DNA of 64,000 nt, taken from positions 62,001 through 126,000 of the forward strand of contig NZ_CACVCE010000001.1 in assembly GCF_902729445.1 (NCBI RefSeq). The letters run 5' to 3'. The stretch comes from Magnetospirillum sp902729445. GTDB lineage: Bacteria; Pseudomonadota; Alphaproteobacteria; Rhodospirillales; Magnetospirillaceae. The notes beneath the pieces were generated by a model that saw only the letters and a list, made by a program, of their open reading frames with translations, was not told the origin of the DNA and did not search any database. The position numbers and the translations under genes are program-made. This document shows positions 57,733-64,000 of the stretch, one piece after another. Each line of letters starts with the position of its first letter. Position 1 is the first letter of the stretch.

Positions 57733-59619
57733 TCAGGATGCGGAATTCGCCGCCGGCAGCAAGACGACGATCGCGGTCCCGACCGTTCGCGTCGGGTCGG
57801 CGCTGATATGGCCGCCATGGGTCTCGACGATGCGTCGGCAGATCGACAGCCCCAGCCCGGCCCCGGGATATTCCCCCGGCCCGTGCAGGCGACGGAACAC
57901 GTCGAAGATGCCGGCGACATAAAGGGGATCGATGCCGATCCCGTTGTCCGAGATGGTGACGCGGACGAAATCGCCGGCCGGGCAGGAATCGACGGAGATC
58001 TCGGGGGGGACGCCCGGGCGACGGAACTTGATGGAATTGTCCAACAGGTGGCGGAACATCTCGGCCAATTGCTGGCGATGGCCCGATACCAGGGGAAGGG
58101 GGGCGGACCGGATGATGGTGCCCGTTTGCTCGATCACCTCTTTCAAGGCCTGCTGGGCGTCGGCCAGCGGTTCGTTCAGGGCGACCGGCTGAAAGGCCTC
58201 TTTCGGTTGGCCGGCACGGGCATAGTCGTAAAGGCCGGTCACCTGATCTTGCATGCGGCTCGCCGCCGCCTTCAGATAGGCCAGGTACTCGGCGACGTCG
58301 GGCGGCAACGGCCCGGTCAGGGCCATGGTCCGTTCCAGCAATTGCGAGAAACTGATGATCGACCGGATCGGTTCGCGCAGATCGTGCGAGGCGACGAAGG
58401 TGAAGCGTTCCAGCTCGGCCTTGGCCTGCATCAGCTTTTCCATGGTGATCTCGGCCGAGCGTTGCGCCACCTTGATGTCGGTGATGTCTTCCTGAGACAC
58501 GATCACCCGGTCGTAACGGTCGCGGTGGGCCGGCGGAACATGCCAGCGGATCACGATGTCGCGGATGTCGCCTTCCAGGGTGCGGACTTCGCTGGTGGCG
58601 GTCACGTCGCCCTCGCCCAGCCATATGGCCACCAGTTGTTGGCGGAAGGCGTCGAACGAGGCCGGCGTGAAGATGGTCGGCAGCCGGTCGCACAGATCGG
58701 CTGCGTCGCTCGCGCGGTGCATCGTCACGGTGGCATCGTTGACGGCGATGATGCGGACCTTGGCGGCGCAGTCGCGGACGAATTGCGGGTGCTGGTCCAG
58801 ATAGGTCGAAATGTCGGTGATGTCGTGGCTGACCGCTTCGATCGCCTGGCGCACCGCCGAGAAATCCTCTTCCCACAGCGACACCGGCGATCTGGCGAAC
58901 AGCTCGCGATAGCGTTCCTCGTTGACGGCGACGCTGCTGATGGCGTCGGCCAGTTGGCCTTGCATCCGGTTCAGGCTTTGGCCCAGCGCGGTCAATTCGT
59001 CGGGCTGCGGCGCCGGGCCAAGGTCCAGCGGCGGCGCCTGGCTGGGTCCCAGCCGACCCAGGCGCTCGGCCTGAGCGGCGATGAGTTCCAGGCGAGCGGT
59101 CACGGTGCGGTGGACCAGCAGGTACAACAGCACGGCCAGCGCGGCCAGCAAGACGGCATTGCCGGCAACCGCGCTGACGAGGTGGTGCAGCGCCTGGTCA
59201 CGCAACACCCCCAGATCGGCGGTAAGGGTCAAGCTGCCCAGATCGACATTCTTGTCGCCATAGGGCCGGGTCAGGGCGAACGAACGGGTCAGGGGGGTTT
59301 GGGCCGGGGCGCCCCGTTCGACCAGGATGGCGCCATCGCTGCCCCGCACCGCCGCGTGGGCGAAGGCCGGCAGGCGGACGATGCCATCCAGCAGGGTTCC
59401 GATCCGGTCGCGGTCGTCCAGCCAGGCATTTTCGACCACGCTGGGCAGATAGGTGGTCTCGATCCGATCCAGCGCCTCGACCAACTGGCTGACGGCCTGA
59501 CGATAATCGTTGGCCAGCTGCAAAGACGACACCGCAAGGCTGAGGACGATTCCGACGATGGCCAGGCGGGTGATGAGGTGTCGGGCAACGGCGCCTGTCT
59601 TGAAGGGCTGCGCGGTCAT
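57733..59619 (-). CDS. Sensor histidine kinase (copy 2 of duplicated module)
   Basis: About 628 residues from ATG 59619, overlapping the upstream gene's stop by 4 nt. TM1 about 17-35, periplasmic part with VVENAWLDDRDRIGTLL, TM2 about 140-160 (AGNAVLLAALAVLLYLLV), HAMP-like, a PAS domain (about 230-385, ending VSQEDITDIKVAQ), then HisKA with H402 (VASHDLREPIRSIISF). HATPase boxes include DNSIKFRRP, DNGIGIDPLY and GAGLGLSICRRIVE. It resembles the kinase at 55387 in the kinase core; only this copy has a clear PAS. No regulator gene adjacent. Confidence 0.88.
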   Translation of the reverse strand: MTAQPFKTGAVARHLITRLAIVGIVLSLAVSSLQLANDYRQAVSQLVEALDRIETTYLPSVVENAWLDDRDRIGTLLDGIVRLPAFAHAAVRGSDGAILVERGAPAQTPLTRSFALTRPYGDKNVDLGSLTLTADLGVLRDQALHHLVSAVAGNAVLLAALAVLLYLLVHRTVTARLELIAAQAERLGRLGPSQAPPLDLGPAPQPDELTALGQSLNRMQGQLADAISSVAVNEERYRELFARSPVSLWEEDFSAVRQAIEAVSHDITDISTYLDQHPQFVRDCAAKVRIIAVNDATVTMHRASDAADLCDRLPTIFTPASFDAFRQQLVAIWLGEGDVTATSEVRTLEGDIRDIVIRWHVPPAHRDRYDRVIVSQEDITDIKVAQRSAEITMEKLMQAKAELERFTFVASHDLREPIRSIISFSQLLERTMALTGPLPPDVAEYLAYLKAAASRMQDQVTGLYDYARAGQPKEAFQPVALNEPLADAQQALKEVIEQTGTIIRSAPLPLVSGHRQQLAEMFRHLLDNSIKFRRPGVPPEISVDSCPAGDFVRVTISDNGIGIDPLYVAGIFDVFRRLHGPGEYPGAGLGLSICRRIVETHGGHISADPTRTVGTAIVVLLPAANSAS

Positions 59620-60356
59620 TTTCGTGGGCTCACCGTCGGCGCCAGCGGTCCCAGCACCCGCTCGCTCAGGCGGGCGTAACGGCCATCGGCCTTCATGGCC
59701 TTCAAGGCCTGGTCGAACTTGCCGACCAACCCGGCATGGCGCTTGTGCAGGTAAAGGTACATCGGGACCGACACCAGGGGCGGCTCGTGGATACGCAAGG
59801 CGATTCCCAACTGGCGGGCATGCCACAACACCTGCCAGCGTTCGTGCAAGATCACCTCGGCTCGGCCGGCACGAACAAGGTTCAGCAATTGGGCGGAATC
59901 CTTGGTCTGGGTCAGTTCTCGCACTTTGGGGACGTTGTGGTCGAAGATCTGCCAGCCCAGGATATAGGCCACCGAGAACGTGCCCAGGTCGCCCCAGGCA
60001 CGGATCGCCACCGGCGCGTCGATGGCCGAGGCGGCGACGAAATCGTTGAAGAAGATCGGCTCGGGGACGCGGATCAGGTTGGGGTACTCGATCTCGAGGC
60101 CGGCGATGCGGGCCGCCAGCCCGTCGTCGGTGCCGTCGTTCGCCAAGGCCAGTGCCCGGGCCGCCGCCGGGTTGAACAGGACCTGGCCATCAAGCCCGGC
60201 GCTTCGAAACAGCTCGGCCAGCAATTGGTTGGTGAACCCGGTTTGCTCGGCATTGGTCCACGGTTCGCGCATGCCCGAAGACAGCGTCAACCGCTCGGCG
60301 GCCTGGGCCATGCCGGCGGCGACAACAAGAAGGCAGACCAACAGAAAGCGCACCAT
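59616..60356 (-). CDS. Periplasmic solute-binding-type protein (copy 2 of duplicated module)
   Basis: About 246 residues from ATG 60356 (GGGGGA upstream). Signal peptide MVRFLLVCLLVVAAGMAQA. A PBP type II-like fold is suggested by LSSGMREPWTNAEQTG, GLDGQVLFNPAAARALALAN, and RAGRAEVILHERWQVLW. It is more diverged from transport binding proteins than its neighbour copy. It is translationally coupled to the kinase gene downstream, so it probably presents a ligand to that kinase. Confidence 0.78.
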   Translation of the reverse strand: MVRFLLVCLLVVAAGMAQAAERLTLSSGMREPWTNAEQTGFTNQLLAELFRSAGLDGQVLFNPAAARALALANDGTDDGLAARIAGLEIEYPNLIRVPEPIFFNDFVAASAIDAPVAIRAWGDLGTFSVAYILGWQIFDHNVPKVRELTQTKDSAQLLNLVRAGRAEVILHERWQVLWHARQLGIALRIHEPPLVSVPMYLYLHKRHAGLVGKFDQALKAMKADGRYARLSERVLGPLAPTVSPRK

Positions 60357-60385
60357 GCAAGTCCCCCGGCGGAGGTCGACGCACA

Positions 60386-60414
60386 ATTATAATACTAAAG
60401 GTATTGATTGGCGA
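60386..60414 (-). promoter_or_regulatory. Promoter of the second sensor module, with palindrome
   Basis: On the minus strand a perfect TATAAT (60391-60386) lies about 30 nt before the gene at 60356. The -35 region 17 nt away (TCGCCA) is poor, suggesting an activator. Next to it AATAC and GTATT form a palindrome around 60391-60405 that could be an operator. Confidence 0.5.
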
Positions 60415-60426
60415 GAGGGGGCGGCC

Positions 60427-61206
60427 CTAGGCCCGCAATTCCATTTTGATCGGGCCTTCGGCCCGTCCATGGATGAACTGGTCGACGAACTCGTTGCCGG
60501 AATGGTCGACGTCCTTGGCCGGGCCGACCCAGATCAGACGGCCCTTGTACAGCATGGCGATGCGGTCGGCGATCTTGCGGGCCGAGGCCATGTCGTGGGT
60601 GATCGACAGCGCCGTGGCGCCCAGTTCCTTGGTGCACTTGACGATCAAATCGTTGATGACGTCGGCCATGATCGGGTCCAGGCCGGTGGTCGGTTCATCG
60701 AAGAAGATGATGTCCGGCGACGCCGCGATGGCCCGGGCCAGCGCCACGCGCTTTTGCATGCCGCCCGACAATTCGGCCGGAAACAGCTCGCCGGTGGATT
60801 CGGCCAGGCCGACCTGGGCCAGCTTTTCGATGGCGACGGCGCGCGCGCCGACGCGGTCCATGCCGCGTCCCTGGATCAGGCCGAAGGCGACGTTTTCCCA
60901 CACCTTCAAGGAATCGAACAAGGCGGCGCCCTGGAACAGCATGCCGAACTTCAGCATCATGCGGTCGCGGTCCTTGGCCCGCATGCCGATGACTTCCTCG
61001 CCATCGACCTTGATCGAGCCCTTTTCCGGCCGAAGGATGCCCAGGATCGATTTCAGCAGCACCGACTTGCCGGTGCCCGAACCGCCGATCACCACCACCG
61101 ATTCGCCCCGGGCGATCGACAGATCGACCCCGTCCAGCACGACCTTGGGGCCAAACGACTTGTGGACGTTCTTGATGTCGATCATGGGGTGCGCGCTCAT
61201 GGTCAT
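60427..61206 (-). CDS. mlaF: ABC transporter ATPase MlaF
   Basis: A 259-residue ATPase of the phospholipid (Mla) transporter. Walker A is IGGSGTGKSV, Q-loop MLFQGAALFDSLKVWEN, signature LSGGMQKRVALARA, Walker B IIFFDEPTTGLDPIMA, switch His ITHDMASAR. With MlaE it moves phospholipids to keep outer-membrane asymmetry. Its ATG overlaps the mlaE stop by 4 nt. MlaD, usually next, is not in the window. Confidence 0.93.
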   Translation of the reverse strand: MTMSAHPMIDIKNVHKSFGPKVVLDGVDLSIARGESVVVIGGSGTGKSVLLKSILGILRPEKGSIKVDGEEVIGMRAKDRDRMMLKFGMLFQGAALFDSLKVWENVAFGLIQGRGMDRVGARAVAIEKLAQVGLAESTGELFPAELSGGMQKRVALARAIAASPDIIFFDEPTTGLDPIMADVINDLIVKCTKELGATALSITHDMASARKIADRIAMLYKGRLIWVGPAKDVDHSGNEFVDQFIHGRAEGPIKMELRA

Positions 61207-61976
61207 TTCCCGAAATACAGCGCGGTGATGATGTAATTGCAGATCAGGATCATGATCGCCGCCGACACCACCGAGTTGGTGGTCGCGGCACCCACGCCCT
61301 GGGCGCCGCCCTTGGAATAATATCCGTGATAGCAGCCCATCAGCGAGATCAGGAAGCCGAACACCGCCGCCTTGGTCAGGCCCGAGATGACGTCCAACGG
61401 TTCCAGGAATTCCCAGGTGCGGGCCAGATAGGTGGCGGGATTGAAGCCCAGCTTGTAGATGCCGACGATATAGCCGCCGAACACGCCGATGATGTCGGCC
61501 ACCAGCACCAGGAACGGCACCATCAACAGGCCGGCCAGCAGGCGGGGGGCGACCAGATACTTGAACGGATTGGTCGACAAAGTGGTCAGCGCGTCGATCT
61601 GCTCGGTGACGCGCATGGTGCCGATCTCGGCGGCCATCGAGGCGCCGATGCGGCCCGCCACCATCAGGCCGGCCAGCACCGGGGCCAGTTCGCGGGTGAC
61701 CGACAGCACGACCACGGTGGCGACCGCGCCCTCGGCGGCGAAGCGCGAGAAGCCGGAATAGGATTGCAGCGCCAGCACCATGCCGGTGAACACCGCCGTC
61801 AGTCCGACCACCGGCAGCGAGTAATAGCCGATCTCGACCATCGAGCGCAGCAGCAGGCGCGGATAGAAGGGCGGGCGCACCACATGCGAGACGGCGGTGC
61901 CGGTGAAGGCGGACAGGCGGCCGACATGGGCCAGGAAGCCTAGGAAGGTCCGGCCGATGGTCGCGACGAAATCCAT
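61203..61976 (-). CDS. mlaE: ABC transporter permease MlaE
   Basis: A 257-residue permease with about five membrane helices. MlaE features are FTGMVLALQSYSGFSRFAAE, VTRELAPVLAGLMVAGRIGA, MRVTEQIDALTTLSTNPFKY and GFLISLMGCYHGYYSKGGAQGVG. It forms the lipid channel with MlaF. Its ATG (61976) shares one base with the alr stop, so alr, mlaE and mlaF are co-translated in this order. Confidence 0.93.
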   Translation of the reverse strand: MDFVATIGRTFLGFLAHVGRLSAFTGTAVSHVVRPPFYPRLLLRSMVEIGYYSLPVVGLTAVFTGMVLALQSYSGFSRFAAEGAVATVVVLSVTRELAPVLAGLMVAGRIGASMAAEIGTMRVTEQIDALTTLSTNPFKYLVAPRLLAGLLMVPFLVLVADIIGVFGGYIVGIYKLGFNPATYLARTWEFLEPLDVISGLTKAAVFGFLISLMGCYHGYYSKGGAQGVGAATTNSVVSAAIMILICNYIITALYFGK

Positions 61977-63085
61977 CAGGCGTCGTCCCCTACATAGGTG
62001 CGGTGATAGCGCCGGCCCAGCGCGGTCAGGACTTCATAGCCGATGGTGCCGGCCTCGGCGGCCAGCTCGTCGGCGGGATGGGACGCGCCGATCAGTTCGA
62101 TCAGGGCGCCGGGGCGCGCCAATTCGGGCGCGACGGCCGAGACGTCGAAGGTGGTCAGATCCATCGAAATTCGCCCCACGACCGGCACGCGTACCCCCCC
62201 GATCATCCCGAAACCACGATTGCCCAGCGAGCGGAACAATCCGTCGGCATAGCCCGCCGCGACGACCGCGACCTTGGTTTTGCCGGTGAAACGATGGGTG
62301 GCACCATAGCCAACGGTCTGGGGGGAGTCAACGTCGCGAACCTGCAGAATCCGGGCCTCGAGGCGCACCACGTCGGTCAGCGGATTGGGCTGTCCCGGCA
62401 CCGGGTTCAGGCCGTAAAGCGCCGCCCCCGGGCGAACCAGGTCGAAGTGGTAATCGGGCCCCAGGAACACCGTCGATGACGCCGCCAGCGACAGCCGGGC
62501 GGCCAGGCCCAGGCGCCGGGTCGCATCGGTGAACAGCTTTAACTGCTCGCGGTTCTTGGGATGTTCGGGCTCGTCGGCGCAGGCCATGTGGCTCATGACC
62601 AAAGTGGTCCGGATGCCGCCCAGCATGGCCGGGTTGTCGGCCAGGTCGGCGATTGCGGCCTGGTCCAGCCCCAGCCGGCTCATGCCGGTGTCGAGATGCA
62701 GCACCGCTTCCAGTTCCTGCTCGCTGGCCCGGGCCAGGCCGACCCACTGGCCGACCTGTTCCAGGCTGTTGAGCACCGGGATCAGGTCATGGGCCGCCAT
62801 GTCGGCGGCGGTGCCCGGCAGCGGTCCGCCCAGCGCCAGGATGCGGGAATCGGGCAGATCCGCGCGCAGGTCGATGCCCTCGTCGATGGTGGCGACGAAG
62901 AAGGTGCGGCACCCGGCGGCTTCCAGCGCGCGGGCCACCGGTCCGGCCCCCAGGCCATAGGCGTCGGCCTTGACCACGGCCGCCGCCTCGGCGCCCGGGG
63001 CGCGGGCGGCGATGGCGCGCCAATTGGCGACGATGGCGTCCAGATCGACGGTCAGCAAGGCGGGGGCGCGGTCGTGGGAGGTCAT
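61976..63085 (-). CDS. alr: Alanine racemase
   Basis: A 369-residue PLP enzyme. The cofactor lysine is K39 in AAAVVKADAYGLGAG, and the second catalytic residue is the Tyr in QTVGYGATHRFTG; MSRLGLDQ and VRPGAALYGLNP are also conserved. It makes D-alanine for peptidoglycan. Its first codons overlap the antitoxin-like gene by 4 nt, and its stop overlaps mlaE, so five genes are coupled in one run. Confidence 0.95.
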   Translation of the reverse strand: MTSHDRAPALLTVDLDAIVANWRAIAARAPGAEAAAVVKADAYGLGAGPVARALEAAGCRTFFVATIDEGIDLRADLPDSRILALGGPLPGTAADMAAHDLIPVLNSLEQVGQWVGLARASEQELEAVLHLDTGMSRLGLDQAAIADLADNPAMLGGIRTTLVMSHMACADEPEHPKNREQLKLFTDATRRLGLAARLSLAASSTVFLGPDYHFDLVRPGAALYGLNPVPGQPNPLTDVVRLEARILQVRDVDSPQTVGYGATHRFTGKTKVAVVAAGYADGLFRSLGNRGFGMIGGVRVPVVGRISMDLTTFDVSAVAPELARPGALIELIGASHPADELAAEAGTIGYEVLTALGRRYHRTYVGDDA

Positions 63086-63354
63086 TTAGGTGCGCCGTCC
63101 GTACCTTCCAGTCGATCGTCGTCGCGCGGGATGGAGCGGCTGCCCGACCGTTGTAGGATCGCCTTGGCCTGGCCGGGAACGGCACGTTCGCCACGGGCGG
63201 TGAAATAGCGTTCGGCCTCGGCTTGGGCTCCGACCCTGGCGGCCAGCGCCGACGAGATGTATTGGTTCAGGCTGACGCCGACCTCGGCGGCCTGGGCCGC
63301 CGCCCGATCCTTCAGGTCCTCGGGAAGTCGCAGCGGAAAATTGCCGGTGCTCAT
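63082..63354 (-). CDS. RHH/HicB-like antitoxin
   Basis: A 90-residue protein. The first 45 residues form a ribbon-helix-helix type: FPLRLPEDLKDRAAAQAAEV followed by SLNQYISSALAARV, as in HicB/Arc-like antitoxins. A basic, Ser/Arg-rich tail follows (AILQRSGSRSIPRDDD). It overlaps both neighbours by 4 nt: the PIN gene upstream, alr downstream. It probably neutralises the PIN toxin and represses the operon; that is inference from family. Confidence 0.78.
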   Translation of the reverse strand: MSTGNFPLRLPEDLKDRAAAQAAEVGVSLNQYISSALAARVGAQAEAERYFTARGERAVPGQAKAILQRSGSRSIPRDDDRLEGTDGAPK

Positions 63355-63776
63355 GTCCTGATCCTCCGCAACACAGATCCTGGGCGTTCCGCGGTAATGC
63401 CGAACCGGCGGGCCGCCTCGCCGATATGCCGAAGATTGAAGGTGGCGATCGCGTCGGCCTGACCGTTGATCGCCGTTTCAATCACCAACTCGTCATCGGC
63501 GTCGGCTCCCGAGGGCCGCCAGCGATAATCGAAGGCGACCGGGATACAGATCGCCGCCAATTCATCCAAGACCGCCAGCACCTCGACCACGCCAATGCCG
63601 AATTTTTCAAGATTGGCGGGACGGCACAACACGGATTCGTACTCGACCATCAACGGCGTCGAAAGCAGCGGGCGGAAACGGCCGTCCAAGGCGGCGAGCA
63701 GCAATTGGCGCGATGCGCCGAAGGGGCTGTCGAAGGCCGCGACCATGACGTCGGTGTCGATGACCAAGCGAATCAT
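63351..63776 (-). CDS. PIN-domain ribonuclease toxin
   Basis: About 141 residues from ATG 63776. PIN-type features are the first acidic strand RLVIDTDVMVAAF, a mid-region E (MVEYESVL), a second acidic cluster DADDELVIETAINGQADAIAT and the RHIG tail. PIN toxins cut RNA using a metal held by such acids. It is first of the two, the reverse of the classical antitoxin-first order, and overlaps the antitoxin by 4 nt. Confidence 0.82.
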   Translation of the reverse strand: MIRLVIDTDVMVAAFDSPFGASRQLLLAALDGRFRPLLSTPLMVEYESVLCRPANLEKFGIGVVEVLAVLDELAAICIPVAFDYRWRPSGADADDELVIETAINGQADAIATFNLRHIGEAARRFGITAERPGSVLRRIRT

Positions 63777-63788
63777 TATGATATCATA
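63777..63788. promoter_or_regulatory. Palindromic operator candidate before the PIN gene
   Basis: TATGATATCATA is a perfect 12-bp palindrome immediately before the PIN start codon (63776). RHH antitoxins often bind such short dyads to repress their own operon. It is the only obvious regulatory element between dnaB and the toxin gene (56 bp). Confidence 0.55.
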
Positions 63789-63832
63789 TGAGACGTCACT
63801 ATTCGCAGTCAACCACCGGCCCGTCTTGGCGA

Positions 63833-64000
63833 TCAGTATTCCGGCGCCTCGAAATGGTCGTCGGTGATCAGGTTGCCAAACTTGGTGAACTCGCCCAGGA
63901 ACGACAGGCGCACGGTGCCGACCGGGCCGTGGCGCTGCTTGGCGATGATCACTTCCGCCGTGTTGTAGACCTGCTCGCAGCGTTCCTGCCATTTGGCGTA
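63833..64000 (-). CDS. dnaB: Replicative DNA helicase DnaB, C-terminal fragment
   Basis: The gene runs off the right edge; only the last 55 residues and the stop (63833-63835) are visible. The sequence includes EVIIAKQRHGPVGTVRLSFL, the conserved C-terminal DnaB segment after Walker B, and ends EFTKFGNLITDDHFEAPEY. This family unwinds DNA at the replication fork. dnaB beside alr is a common neighbourhood in this group. Confidence 0.92.
   Translation of the reverse strand, partial: YAKWQERCEQVYNTAEVIIAKQRHGPVGTVRLSFLGEFTKFGNLITDDHFEAPEY

Noticed and set aside
1..64000. A CRISPR array or large transposon.
   Set aside because: No regularly spaced repeats and no transposase were seen. Only the 10976-11155 repeat and the 16-bp inverted pair stand out.

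Overview
This is a high-GC window whose gene content points to an alphaproteobacterium of the Rhodospirillales, probably Magnetospirillum-like. That assignment is inference. It rests on the complex I accessory subunit (NDUFS4 type), the ELM1-family protein, DctSR with DctPQM, the AapJQMP amino-acid transporter, and the dnaB/alr/mla and radA/cvpA/purF neighbourhoods. Genes are tightly packed, many junctions are 1-4 nt overlaps, and GC drops in only a few places (about 33160-33270, 43740-45880 and 46850-46960).

Layout. 1-3.5 kb: N-terminal fragment of a PAS protein, a Fur-box-preceded bacterioferritin-associated ferredoxin, and a Usp / small membrane protein / TauE-SafE permease / Usp operon. 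3.5-7.5 kb: a hydroxypyruvate-glycerate operon (hydroxypyruvate isomerase, glycerate 2-kinase, AEC transporter), divergent from a DHDPS-family aldolase that is followed by a large TorS-like hybrid kinase. 11-11.2 kb: a nested palindromic repeat. 11.2-16.4 kb: acyl/acetyl-CoA synthetase, a secreted trypsin-like protease, an ELM1-like protein, a crotonase, and pyrE with its own promoter and terminator. 16.4-32 kb: ChaN-like and DUF1850 proteins with a TAXI-TRAP transporter, NhaA, two tandem sensor-kinase/FixJ-type regulator pairs (the second is DctS/DctR), DctPQM, and a CBS protein with an ArsB/NhaD-type permease. This stretch is rich in probable sodium-coupled transport. 32-37.6 kb: small proteins, DUF192, tRNA-Pro(UGG), tRNA-Arg(UCU), the complex I subunit, a methyltransferase and a GNAT/FemAB-like protein. 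37.7-41.8 kb: the aapJQMP operon. 41.8-43.7 kb: an alpha/beta hydrolase, and an orphan hydrogenase-type maturation protease paired with an EpmC/YfcM-like HExxH protein.

43.7-46.8 kb is the most unusual part. It holds a candidate small RNA with its own promoter and strong terminator and several CCUCC motifs. Next comes a low-GC pair of convergent genes (a spermidine-synthase-like protein and an unknown protein) whose two 5' ends carry a perfect 16-bp inverted repeat. A tyrosine recombinase gene abuts one repeat. The arrangement could be an invertible switch or the scar of a mobile islet.

47-51 kb: uncharacterised proteins, including two tandem paralogues of a family I do not recognise. 51-55.3 kb: SDR, purF, cvpA, radA. 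55.4-60.4 kb: two duplicated modules, each a periplasmic binding-type protein plus a sensor kinase, with no regulator beside them. 60.4-64 kb: mlaF, mlaE, alr, a PIN/RHH toxin-antitoxin pair translationally overlapping alr, and the C-terminus of dnaB.
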